A DNA stretch of 52,733 bases, taken from the NCBI GenBank assembly GCA_945893145.1, contig CAMDDZ010000036.1, positions 1 to 52,733 on the forward strand. Direction: 5' to 3'. This document shows, piece by piece, positions 29,011 through 36,971 of this stretch. The stretch's first letter is position 1. Each line of letters begins with the position of its first letter. Made by a program: the position numbers and the translations under genes. The DNA is from Rhodoplanes serenus (GTDB lineage Bacteria; Pseudomonadota; Alphaproteobacteria; Rhizobiales; Xanthobacteraceae). The notes beneath the pieces are model-generated. The model had not been told where the DNA came from, did not search any database, and saw only the letters and a program-made list of their open reading frames with translations.

Positions 29011-30204
29011 ATGACAGCACCACGCAACGCGCTCCCCGTCGCCATTGCGGGCGGCGGCATCGGCGGGCTCGCCTGCGCGCTGGCGCTCGCACGCAAAGGA
29101 TTTCGCTCGCTGATGCTGGAGCAAGCGCGCGAATTCGGCGAGGTCGGTGTCGGGCTTCACGTCGCCCCCAATGCGCTGTCGGTGCTCGACGCGCTCGGCG
29201 TCGGCCCGGCGGCGAAGAAAAACGCGCTGATGATCGAACGGCTCCAGATGATGGACGCCGTCACCGGTGAGGAGGTCGTCAACATCCCGTGCGACGCCCG
29301 GTTCGAGCAGCGGTTCGGCAACCCCTACGCGGTCGCCCATCGCGCACATATTCATGGCCCATTGCTCGAGGCCTGCCGCGCCCACGAGCTGATCGAACTG
29401 CGCACCAACAGCCGGGTCACTGGCTTCGAGCCCAATGACGCGGGCGTATCGGTCACGCTGGAATCCGGCGAACGCATCGCCGCGGCCGCCCTGGTCGGCG
29501 CCGATGGCGTCTATTCCAACGTGCGCAAACGCATCGTCGGCGACGGCGACCCGCTGCCGGCCGGCGCGATCATCTTCCGCGCCACCATTCCGGCCGCCGA
29601 GATGCCGAAAGACTTGCAGCGTCCCTATCCAACGTTCTGGGCCGGCCCCGACTGGCACGTGATCTATTATCCGATCAGCGACTGGAGCCTGTTCAATCTC
29701 GGCTGCACGGTGCTCACCAGGCAGGCGAAGCTCGTCGAAGCCGAGGAATTTGCACCGGACGTCGTGCTGCCGCTGTTCCCGAACGGCTGCGAGACGCCGA
29801 TGCGCGTCATCCACATCCCGAAAAGCTTCCGCCGCTTCGTGATCGTGCACCGCGAGCCGGTCGGCAACTGGACCGAAGGCCGGACCACGCTGCTCGGCGA
29901 CGCCGCACACCCGATGGTGCAATACATCGCGCAGGGCGCCGCGATGGCGCTGGAGGACGCGATCTGCCTTGCCGCCGAGGCGGATGCCTGCGACGGCGAT
30001 TTCGCGCAAGCCTTTCTGCGCTATCAGGACATCCGCATCGTGCGCACAGCGCGCGTGCAAATCTCCTCGCTGATGTTGACAAAGCTCAACCACGCCAAGG
30101 GCGTCGAGCGGAAGGTCCGCAACTCGCTCTTCGAGGGGCGGACCACCGAGCAACACTACGACCGGCTGGCATGGCTCTACACGGCGCCGCCCTATGTGAA
30201 GTAA
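29011..30204 (+). CDS. FAD-dependent monooxygenase, 3-hydroxybenzoate 6-hydroxylase-like
   Basis: The 397-residue class A flavoprotein hydroxylase has VAIAGGGIGGLACALAL at the N-terminus, the DG motif LVGADGVYSNVR and the GD motif LLGDAAHPMVQYIAQGAAMA followed by LEDA. The Gln-Tyr-x-Ala-Gln-Gly-Ala block resembles 3-hydroxybenzoate 6-hydroxylases, which make gentisate. It has GGAGAGG immediately upstream of the ATG at 29011; an earlier ATG (28996) falls in the repeat. It shares its general build with the hydroxylase at 7651 (C-terminal LAWLYTAPPYVK versus EWLYAYDA). No gentisate dioxygenase is in the window unless the VOC protein serves in cleavage, which is speculative. Confidence 0.87.
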   Translation: MTAPRNALPVAIAGGGIGGLACALALARKGFRSLMLEQAREFGEVGVGLHVAPNALSVLDALGVGPAAKKNALMIERLQMMDAVTGEEVVNIPCDARFEQRFGNPYAVAHRAHIHGPLLEACRAHELIELRTNSRVTGFEPNDAGVSVTLESGERIAAAALVGADGVYSNVRKRIVGDGDPLPAGAIIFRATIPAAEMPKDLQRPYPTFWAGPDWHVIYYPISDWSLFNLGCTVLTRQAKLVEAEEFAPDVVLPLFPNGCETPMRVIHIPKSFRRFVIVHREPVGNWTEGRTTLLGDAAHPMVQYIAQGAAMALEDAICLAAEADACDGDFAQAFLRYQDIRIVRTARVQISSLMLTKLNHAKGVERKVRNSLFEGRTTEQHYDRLAWLYTAPPYVK

Positions 30205-30265
30205 CAGGGCCAGTTCGGCCTTCGCCGAAGCATAGCGGCCCTCGAACGTGCCAAGATGCGGCGTC

Positions 30266-31474
30266 ATGTCCACCGTTGCCTCCGTCATCGATGAATCCTC
30301 TCCGCGCTACGCCGGCTGGCGCGTGGTGGTGGCGTGCTTTCTGGTCGCGCTGTTCTGCTGGGGCTTCGCGCTCTACGGCCATGGCGTCTATCTCACCGAA
30401 TTGCACCGGCTGCACGGCTGGCCGACCGCAGCCATTTCGGGCGGCGTCACCGGCTTCTATCTGCTCACCGCCACCCTCGTGGTGTTCATCAGCGATGTGA
30501 TCGCGCGGCTTGGCCCCAAGCGCGTGATGCTGGCGGGCGCCTGCTGCTTTGGCGGCGCGGTGGTGCTGCTCGCGTTCATCGATGCGCTGTGGCAGCTCTA
30601 TTTCGTTTATCTGCTGATGGCGTTCGGGGCAGCGACGATGCACGTCGGCGCCATCAGCACCGTGGTTGGGCTGTGGTTCAACCGTCAGCGCGGCCTTGCG
30701 CTCAGTCTCGCGCTCAATGGCGCAAGCTCCGGCGGCATTCTCATCACGCCGCTGCTGGTGCTGGCGATTGCGTCCTATGGCTTCACCAACGCCATCCTCG
30801 GCGCGGCCATCCTCATGGCGCTGGTGCTGCTGCCCGCAATCGTATTCTGGATCGATCGGCCGGCTGCGGTCGTCCCGCCGCCCGGCGCTGCGCCGGCCGC
30901 CGCGGCCGGAACCCGCGCCGCTGCGTTGCGCAGCACGGCGTTTTGGAGCGTGGCCGCGCCATTCGCCATGGCGCTGACCGCCCAGGTCGGGTTCCTGGTG
31001 CACCAGATCGCCATCGCCGAACCCACGACCGGCCGGGCCCATGCCGGATTTTCGGTGGCGGCGTTGACCGTCGCGGCGATCCTCGGCCGCTTCGTGCTGG
31101 GCGCCTTCGCCAACCGCCTGGACATGCGACGCTTCACCGCTTGGTCGCTGCTGAGCCAGGCCATCGCGCTGCTGGCCATTATGGCAACGTCGAACGAGAT
31201 TGCGTTGATGGCGGCGTGCTTCGTCTTCGGCCTCTCGGCCGGCAATCTGATCACGCTGCCGTCCCTGGTGATCCAGCGCGAGTTCGAGGCCGCCTCGTTC
31301 GGCATGCTGGTCGGGCTGTCGTGGGCCGTCAGCCAGATCACCTACTCATTCGGTCCCGGCGCGATGGGCGTCATCCGCGACGTTACCGGCGGCTACACGG
31401 CTTCGCTTGCGCTCTGCGTGGCGCTCGATCTGATGGCCGCGATCCTGATTGTGATGTGGCGGCCACGCCCATGA
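30266..31474 (+). CDS. MFS transporter
   Basis: A 402-residue major facilitator with twelve predicted membrane segments, starting VVVACFLVALFCWGFALYG. Between segments 2 and 3 it has the MFS loop motif as DVIARLGPKRVMLAG, and the second half repeats the pattern at FANRLDMRRFTAW. The ASSGGILITPLL block in segment 5 recalls monocarboxylate/oxalate:formate-type transporters. Both ATG 30248 and ATG 30266 are possible; the latter gives MSTVASVIDESSPRYAGWR, a usual MFS start. It follows the hydroxylase gene by 62 bp on the same strand, so uptake of an aromatic or carboxylic acid substrate is likely. Confidence 0.87.
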   Translation: MSTVASVIDESSPRYAGWRVVVACFLVALFCWGFALYGHGVYLTELHRLHGWPTAAISGGVTGFYLLTATLVVFISDVIARLGPKRVMLAGACCFGGAVVLLAFIDALWQLYFVYLLMAFGAATMHVGAISTVVGLWFNRQRGLALSLALNGASSGGILITPLLVLAIASYGFTNAILGAAILMALVLLPAIVFWIDRPAAVVPPPGAAPAAAAGTRAAALRSTAFWSVAAPFAMALTAQVGFLVHQIAIAEPTTGRAHAGFSVAALTVAAILGRFVLGAFANRLDMRRFTAWSLLSQAIALLAIMATSNEIALMAACFVFGLSAGNLITLPSLVIQREFEAASFGMLVGLSWAVSQITYSFGPGAMGVIRDVTGGYTASLALCVALDLMAAILIVMWRPRP

Positions 31475-31490
31475 CTTCAGGCCGCTGACG

Positions 31491-32105
31491 TCAGCAGGCG
31501 CCGGTCGATTTCAGGTAATTGTACGCCTGGATGATCTCGCGAAGCTTGTCCTCAGAGCCGCGGTCGCCGCCGTTGGCGTCCGGGTGGTGACGCTTCACCA
31601 GGAGCTTGAAGCGCGCCTTGATCTCGGCGCGGTCAGCGCCCGGTTCGAGCCCGAGCTCCTGCAGCGCCTTGCGCGCCGCGTTATGCACAACCGGGCGCGC
31701 CGGCTCAGTGCGCTCCGCCCGCGGCCGCCAGCTGGGGCCTGTCGCGAACTCGCGGAACATATTGAAAGGATCCTGCGCACCCTCTGGACCGACATCAGCG
31801 CCAGCGGGCTTGTGTCCGGTGCCCATCTTCCAGGTCGGACGATGGCCGGTGATCGAGTCCTTTTGATATTTGGTGACCGCGTCGTCAGTCATGCCGGCGA
31901 AGTAATTGTAGGAGTGATTGTACTCGCGCACGTGCGCGAGGCAGAACCGCCAATACTCGTTCTCGCGCAGCCGCCCTTTCGGCGCGCGGTGAGATGCTTC
32001 GTTGTTGCAGCCTTTCCAATCGCAGACCGGACTGTCGGCGCGCAAACGCTGGGCCTCATTGGGCTTGACCCGGATGCGATCGAACATGGGCGAGTCGAAT
32101 TTCAT
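31491..32105 (-). CDS. J-domain protein with N-terminal Cys/His module
   Basis: The 204-residue protein carries its J domain at the C-terminus (about 140-204): ALQELGLEPGADRAEIKARF, then the HPD motif in VKRHHPDANGGD, and IIQAYNYLKS. J domains stimulate DnaK ATPase. The N-terminal part (about 25-80) has CDWKGC, then FCLAHVREYN, a C-C-C-H pattern that could bind zinc, followed by the aromatic YNYFAGMTDDAV. No Gly/Phe region or DnaJ zinc finger exists, so this is a type III (specialised) co-chaperone. It is conserved in Rhizobiales next to bolA, which is divergent here. A client is unknown. Confidence 0.85.
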   Translation of the reverse strand: MKFDSPMFDRIRVKPNEAQRLRADSPVCDWKGCNNEASHRAPKGRLRENEYWRFCLAHVREYNHSYNYFAGMTDDAVTKYQKDSITGHRPTWKMGTGHKPAGADVGPEGAQDPFNMFREFATGPSWRPRAERTEPARPVVHNAARKALQELGLEPGADRAEIKARFKLLVKRHHPDANGGDRGSEDKLREIIQAYNYLKSTGAC

Positions 32106-32226
32106 GACCGATTATTATGGGGAGTGGGGCAAACCACCTTCAAGTCTTGACAGATACGATTTCCCGGCGGCACGCCATCGAACCGGCCACATTGACGCTT
32201 CCGGAACCGTGGCCTAGGCAAATGAC

Positions 32227-32496
32227 ATGCAAGTGAAGGAAATCATTGCCGGGAAGCTCTCCGAAGCCTTCGCGCCGCAGCGCCTCGATGTCATCGATGA
32301 GTCACATCAGCACGCCGGCCATTCCGGATCGCGCCCCGGCGGACAGACCCACTTCCGCGTGACCATCGTCGCCGATGCATTCCGCGGCAAGAGCCGGGTC
32401 GAGCGTCATCGCATGATCAACGCGACGCTCGCAGGCGAGCTTGCGAGTGGCGTGCACGCGCTCGCGATCCACGCCAGCGCGCCAGGCGAATCCTAG
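32227..32496 (+). CDS. bolA: BolA family protein
   Basis: The 89-residue protein has the BolA fold signature: ESHQHAGHSGSRPGGQTHF with the His residues that ligate shared iron-sulphur clusters, then FRGKSRVERHRMINATLAGE with the conserved Arg-x-x-x-His. BolA proteins pair with monothiol glutaredoxins in iron sensing and cluster transfer and may also bind DNA. It lies divergent from the J-domain gene and convergent with corC, and its stop codon touches copy 2 of the 73-bp repeat. No strong ribosome site is visible before the ATG. Confidence 0.93.
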   Translation: MQVKEIIAGKLSEAFAPQRLDVIDESHQHAGHSGSRPGGQTHFRVTIVADAFRGKSRVERHRMINATLAGELASGVHALAIHASAPGES

Positions 32497-32568
32497 AGCA
32501 TGATCCCGAAAAAGCCTGCCCTGGACTTGATCCGGGGTGGGAACCGGTTTTCGGAAAAGATCATGCTC
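32496..32568. repeat. 73-bp palindromic repeat, copy 2
   Basis: Same unit as 25032-25104 with 4 differences in 73 positions. Its first base is the last base of the bolA stop codon, and it ends 10 bp before the corC stop codon. It fills the whole gap between two convergent genes and may serve as a bidirectional terminator or mRNA 3'-end hairpin. Confidence 0.85.
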
Positions 32569-32578
32569 CAAAGACCGC

Positions 32579-33874
32579 TCAACTCGCCTTTGCCATCGGC
32601 ACCGGCTTGCGCACCAGCGGCGTGATGCGGAGCGCGGTGATGCGGTTGCGGGTCTTGCGCAGCACGCGGAAGCGGAAGCCGTGGAACGTGAAGCTCTGGC
32701 CAACGTCCGGGATCGAGCGCGCCTCGTGGATCACCAGACCTGCGATGGTCGTGGCCTCGGCGTCCGGCAGATTCCAATCCATCGCCCGGTTGAGATCGCG
32801 GATCGGCACCGAGCCATCGACGTTGACCGAGCCGTCCGGCTGCGGCCGCACGCCCGGCACCGGGATATCGTGCTCGTCGGAGATGTCGCCAACGATCTCC
32901 TCCAGGATGTCTTCGAGTGTCAGCAACCCCTCCACCTCGCCGTACTCGTCGACCACGAGCGCAAAATGCGTCTTGCGGCGGCGGAACGCTTTGAGCTGCT
33001 CGGACAGCGGCCGGATGTCCGGCACAAACCACGGCGGCAAGAAAATCGATTTGATATCGACACGGGTCAGATCGCCGCCGGCATTCTGGATGGCCCGCAG
33101 CAGATCCTTGGCGTGCAGAATCCCGACGATGTTTTCCGGCGTGTCGCGCCAGAGCGGCACGCGCGTGTATTCGGACGCCAGCACCGCGCGCACCACCTCC
33201 TCGGGCGGATCGTCGGCGTTCACTGTCACCATCTCGGTGCGGTGAATCATGACGTCGGAAACCGTGAGGTCGCGCAGATCGAGCAGGCCGCCCATCATGT
33301 CGCGATCGAGCTTCTCGAAGGTTCCGGCGCGGTGCATCAGATCGACAGCACCGCGAAGCTCCTCGTGTGCCGAAAGCAACGGCTGATGCTCGCCCATTCG
33401 AATGCCGACCAGCCACAAGATCCAGCGCACCAACGCCTCGATGGCCGCAAGCACCGGCGCCAGCAATCGCACCGTCCATTGCATCGGCCACGCCACCATC
33501 AGCGCAATGCGCTCTGGCGCGTTGAACGCGACGGTCTTCGGCAGCACCTCGGCAAACACCACCACCAGCACGGTCATCACCGCGGTGGCGTAGAGCACGC
33601 CGACATCGCCAAACCAGATCAGGAAGACGCTGGTGGCGAGCGACGAGGCGAGAATGTTGACCGCGTTGTTGCCGAGCAGTAGCGCGCCGATCAGGCGCTC
33701 GCGCGCGGCCAGCAGCCGGTTGACGATCCCCGCCTGGCGGTTGCCGTCCTGGGCGAGCCGCAGCATGGTGGCGCGCGATGACACGGTGAGCGCGGTTTCG
33801 CTGCCCGCGAAGAAGAACGACAGCAGCAGGCAGACCGCAATGGCGAGAATGGAGAGCCAGTCTTCGATGGTCAT
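32579..33874 (-). CDS. CNNM/CorC-HlyC family transporter-like protein
   Basis: The 431-residue protein has an N-terminal CNNM (DUF21) membrane domain with four hydrophobic segments (WLSILAIAVCLLLSFFFAGS at the start), then a tandem CBS pair (about 210-330; DVMIHRTEMVTV, HFALVVDEYGEVEG) and a C-terminal CorC_HlyC domain (about 340-425). Such proteins are linked to Mg2+/Co2+ efflux and cation homeostasis; haemolysin is a legacy name. It starts 3 nt after the aroB stop and is therefore translated from the aroK-aroB transcript. Its end is convergent with bolA across the 73-bp repeat. Confidence 0.9.
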   Translation of the reverse strand: MTIEDWLSILAIAVCLLLSFFFAGSETALTVSSRATMLRLAQDGNRQAGIVNRLLAARERLIGALLLGNNAVNILASSLATSVFLIWFGDVGVLYATAVMTVLVVVFAEVLPKTVAFNAPERIALMVAWPMQWTVRLLAPVLAAIEALVRWILWLVGIRMGEHQPLLSAHEELRGAVDLMHRAGTFEKLDRDMMGGLLDLRDLTVSDVMIHRTEMVTVNADDPPEEVVRAVLASEYTRVPLWRDTPENIVGILHAKDLLRAIQNAGGDLTRVDIKSIFLPPWFVPDIRPLSEQLKAFRRRKTHFALVVDEYGEVEGLLTLEDILEEIVGDISDEHDIPVPGVRPQPDGSVNVDGSVPIRDLNRAMDWNLPDAEATTIAGLVIHEARSIPDVGQSFTFHGFRFRVLRKTRNRITALRITPLVRKPVPMAKAS

Positions 33875-33877
33875 CGG

Positions 33878-35026
33878 CTAGGCAAGCTTCTCGGCGAGAA
33901 AGGCACGAACCTCGGCCGCATCGACGTCGCGCGTCACGAAAGACTCGCCAATGCCGCGCACAAGGATGAACGTCAGCGCACCGCGCTTAACCTTCTTGTC
34001 CTGCGAGATCAGGTCCATCAGCGTGTCCAGGCTGGGCCGCGGGCCAGCCGTCTCACTGACATGGGTGGGCAACCCGACCGCCGCAAGATGCCGGATGACG
34101 CGCTCGGCCGCCGCTTGCGGGATCAGACCGCGCCGGGCCGAGAATTCGAAGGCGAGCGCCATGCCAAGCCCGATGGCCTCGCCGTGCAGCAGCCGATCGG
34201 AGAACCCAGCCGCCGCCTCGAAAGCGTGTCCGAAGGTGTGGCCGAGATTGAGCAACATGCGGTCGCCGGTTTCGCGTTCGTCGCGGGCGACGATGGCGGC
34301 CTTGGCCTGCACGCTTTTCAGCACGGCGTATTCGCGCGGCGCCGGCATGTTGCCGCGCGCGGGCCCGCCGGCGAACACATCCTTCCAGTGCTGCTCGAGC
34401 CATTCGAAAAATTGCAGATCGCCAAGCAATCCGTATTTCACCACCTCCGCATAGCCGGCGCGGAACTCGCGCTCCGAGAGCGTGTCGAGCAGCGCCGTGT
34501 CGGCGACCACCAGGATCGGCTGATGGAACGCCCCAACCAGGTTCTTGCCCTTTCGTGAATCGATCGCGGTCTTGCCGCCGACCGAGGAATCGACCTGGGC
34601 CAGCAAGGTTGTCGGCACCTGCACATATTCGAGCCCGCGGCGCACCACGGCGGCCGCGAAGCCCGCGAGATCGCCGATCACGCCGCCGCCGAGCGCAACC
34701 ACGAGATCGTTGCGCTCGATGCGAGCCGCGATCAGATTTTCGCAGACGGTTTCCAACATCGAAAAGCTCTTCGAGCTTTCGCCCGGCGGCACCACCACCG
34801 TCGATGATTGCAAGCCAGCCGCTTGGATGGAGGCGGCGGCCGCCGCCAGGTAATGCTTTGCCACCGTCTCGTCGGAGACGATCGCTACCTTGCATCCCGG
34901 CCGCAGCGCGGCGATGCGCTGGCCCAAAGTCGAAAGCTGCCCGCGGCCGATGACGATCTCATAGCTGCGCTGGTCGAGATCGACCGGCACACTGATCGGA
35001 TCGCCCGGACGAAGCGGCGCCGTCAT
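33878..35026 (-). CDS. aroB: 3-dehydroquinate synthase
   Basis: The second step of the shikimate pathway: DAHP to 3-dehydroquinate, using NAD+ transiently and a divalent metal. The 382-residue protein has VVPPGESSKS, the NAD-binding ALGGGVIGDLAGFAA, and RGLEYVQVPTTLLAQVDSSV followed by GGKTAID; the metal-site His residues are in LNLGHTFGHAFE and LLHGEAIGLGM. Its ATG (35026) overlaps the aroK stop as ATGA, so translation is coupled. The frame stays open upstream into aroK, but that part has no AroB similarity. Cytosolic. Confidence 0.97.
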   Translation of the reverse strand: MTAPLRPGDPISVPVDLDQRSYEIVIGRGQLSTLGQRIAALRPGCKVAIVSDETVAKHYLAAAAASIQAAGLQSSTVVVPPGESSKSFSMLETVCENLIAARIERNDLVVALGGGVIGDLAGFAAAVVRRGLEYVQVPTTLLAQVDSSVGGKTAIDSRKGKNLVGAFHQPILVVADTALLDTLSEREFRAGYAEVVKYGLLGDLQFFEWLEQHWKDVFAGGPARGNMPAPREYAVLKSVQAKAAIVARDERETGDRMLLNLGHTFGHAFEAAAGFSDRLLHGEAIGLGMALAFEFSARRGLIPQAAAERVIRHLAAVGLPTHVSETAGPRPSLDTLMDLISQDKKVKRGALTFILVRGIGESFVTRDVDAAEVRAFLAEKLA

Positions 35027-35637
35027 GGCTTGCTGGCCTCCGTGCCAGCGACGGCAAGCCGTGGACAGCCGCACAGTCCGGCAACGATCTCGTCGACGAT
35101 GGTATCGTGCGCCACCTCGCGCGACTCGACCGTGACGTCGGCCTCGGCGTAGATCGGATAGCGCTCCTTCATCAGGCGCTTGAGCGTTTCGATCGGATCG
35201 GAGTTGTTCAGCAGCGGCCGGTCGCCGCGCCGCTTGATCCGGCGGCTCAGCACTTCGATGGTCGCGCGCAGCCAAACCGACACGCCCTTCTGCTGGATCG
35301 CAGCGCGCGTTTCCGGATTCATGAAGGCGCCGCCGCCAGTCGCCAGCACCTGCGGCCCGCTCTCCAGGAGCCGCGCGATGACGCGCGCTTCGCCGGCGCG
35401 AAAGTAGGGCTCGCCGTGCGCTGCGAAAATTTCCGAAATTGTCATGCCGGCGGCTTTCTCGATCTCGCTGTCCGCATCGACGAACGGAATGGCAAGCCGG
35501 CCTGAAAGCCTGCGGCCGATCGACGATTTGCCCGCCCCCATCATGCCGACGAGCACGACCGAGCGCCGGCCAAGCGCGGCGTTGAGCGCTGTCTCGGACA
35601 GCGCCGCGGCCGCGTTATGCATCGCAACATCCGACAT
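35023..35637 (-). CDS. aroK: Shikimate kinase
   Basis: The 204-residue P-loop kinase phosphorylates shikimate with ATP. Walker A is VGMMGAGKSSIGRRL (about residue 31); DADSEIEKAAGMTISEIF holds the Mg2+ and shikimate-binding Asp; GEPYFRAGEARVI and LATGGGAFM are the substrate-binding blocks; the lid Arg is in KRRGDRPLL. Met1 or Met6 may be the start; no clear ribosome site. The first gene of the aroK-aroB-corC unit, divergent from the small plus-strand gene at 35729. Confidence 0.96.
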   Translation of the reverse strand: MSDVAMHNAAAALSETALNAALGRRSVVLVGMMGAGKSSIGRRLSGRLAIPFVDADSEIEKAAGMTISEIFAAHGEPYFRAGEARVIARLLESGPQVLATGGGAFMNPETRAAIQQKGVSVWLRATIEVLSRRIKRRGDRPLLNNSDPIETLKRLMKERYPIYAEADVTVESREVAHDTIVDEIVAGLCGCPRLAVAGTEASKP

Positions 35638-35728
35638 GGTATAGTTCTATCGAAAACTGGCGATTCCATAAACCGCCGGGCCGAAATGGTAAACGCCGCC
35701 TCGCAAAGGCGGCCTTTGAGCGCCGACG

Positions 35729-35878
35729 ATGCCGACTCTATTCCGATTCCTGACGGTCGTCGGGCTCGCCGGCGGTATTCTCTATGGTGGCGTCTATGCG
35801 TTGGCCTATCTTTCCGATCCCAAGCCCCGCGTGATCACCGTGACAATCCCGCAGGACAAGCTGATGAGGCACCGCTGA
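35729..35878 (+). CDS. Conserved small single-pass membrane protein
   Basis: A 49-residue product that starts MPTLFRFLTVVGLAGGILYG and ends VTIPQDKLMRHR. One membrane helix (about residues 5-25) is followed by a short soluble tail, SDPKPRVITVTIPQDKL. Very similar small proteins lie upstream of xerD in Bradyrhizobium-like genomes, as far as I recall, sometimes mislabelled as histidine kinases. It ends 16 bp before xerD on the same strand, so both are probably co-transcribed. Function unknown; a membrane-associated accessory role is only a guess. Confidence 0.75.
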   Translation: MPTLFRFLTVVGLAGGILYGGVYALAYLSDPKPRVITVTIPQDKLMRHR

Positions 35879-35894
35879 GGCGGAGTCCAACCCC

Positions 35895-36896
35895 ATGGCC
35901 CGCCGGCCGCCGCAAAACAACGACACGCTGATCGAGCTTTATCTCGATATGCTCGCGGCCGAGCGCGGCGCGGCACGCAACACGCTCGACGCCTACCGGC
36001 GCGATCTGTCGGGCTTTGCCGCCGACCTCGACGCCGTGGGCGGCAACATCCTGGCCGCAACCAGCGACGATCTGCGCGGCCATCTCGCGCGCCTTGCAAA
36101 ACGCCAGCTCGCCACCGCTTCGGTGGCGCGGCGGCTGTCCGCCATCCGGCAGCTCTACCGGTTCCTCTACGCCGAAGGTCATCGCGGCGACGATCCTGCG
36201 GCGGTGATCGAGGGACCGAAGCGCGGCCGCACCTTGCCCAAGGTTCTTTCGATCAAAGAGGTCGATCGCTTGTTGGCGCAGGCGCGCGCCGGACTTGCGG
36301 CGGAGACGATGCCGGAGCGCCTGCGCGCCGCGCGGCTGACCTGCCTGCTCGAAGTGCTCTACGCCACAGGTCTGCGCGTCTCCGAACTCGTGGCGCTGCC
36401 GGAAGCGGGGGCGCGGCGTGACCAGCGCATGTTGATGGTACGCGGCAAGGGTGGACGCGAGCGGCTGGTGCCGCTCAATGGCGCCGCCAAGACGGCAATG
36501 GCCGATTACCTGGCGTTGCGCGCCGAAACCGCTTCCAACAGTTCCAAATCTGATGGCCCCAAGCCTGACCGTTCCAAGCCTGACCGTCCCAAAATCGGAC
36601 AATCAAAATGGCTGTTTCCTTCGTTCGGCGAGAGCGGGCACCTGAGCCGGCAGCATTTTGCCCGCGACCTGAAGGCGCTCGCGGCGGCCGCCGGGCTGAA
36701 ATCCTCACAGGTCAGCCCGCATGTGTTGCGGCACGCCTTTGCCAGCCACCTGCTGCAGAACGGCGCGGACCTGCGCACGGTACAGACGCTGCTTGGCCAC
36801 GCCGACATCTCGACCACGCAAATCTACACCCACGTGCTGGAGGAGCGGCTGAAAAGCCTGGTGCGCGACCTGCACCCGCTGGCCGAGAAGCCCTAA
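35895..36896 (+). CDS. xerD: Tyrosine recombinase XerD
   Basis: The 333-residue recombinase resolves chromosome dimers at dif with XerC. The N-terminal SAM-like core-binding domain (about 10-100; FLYAEGHRGDDPA) is followed by the catalytic domain: Arg in LYATGLRVSELVAL, Lys in RGKGGRERLVPL, His-x-x-Arg in HVLRHAFASHLL, His in LLGHADISTTQIYTHV with the nucleophile Tyr. All catalytic residues are present. An unusual insert of about 20 residues (215-236) holds the repeated units KPDRS and KPDRP, in a loop before KWLFPSFG. GGAG lies 9 nt before the ATG. It is followed by accA after 75 bp. Confidence 0.95.
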   Translation: MARRPPQNNDTLIELYLDMLAAERGAARNTLDAYRRDLSGFAADLDAVGGNILAATSDDLRGHLARLAKRQLATASVARRLSAIRQLYRFLYAEGHRGDDPAAVIEGPKRGRTLPKVLSIKEVDRLLAQARAGLAAETMPERLRAARLTCLLEVLYATGLRVSELVALPEAGARRDQRMLMVRGKGGRERLVPLNGAAKTAMADYLALRAETASNSSKSDGPKPDRSKPDRPKIGQSKWLFPSFGESGHLSRQHFARDLKALAAAAGLKSSQVSPHVLRHAFASHLLQNGADLRTVQTLLGHADISTTQIYTHVLEERLKSLVRDLHPLAEKP

Positions 36897-36971
36897 CCCG
36901 TTGACTGCATCGGCCCCACACGCCAGTTTCATTTTTGACGGCGGCACGACAGAGGCGGCACTTTTCTTCAA

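Noticed and set aside
28792..30288. A 498-codon minus-strand frame opposite the FAD hydroxylase
   Set aside because: The plus strand carries GxGxxG, DG and GD motifs; the minus-strand product matches nothing.
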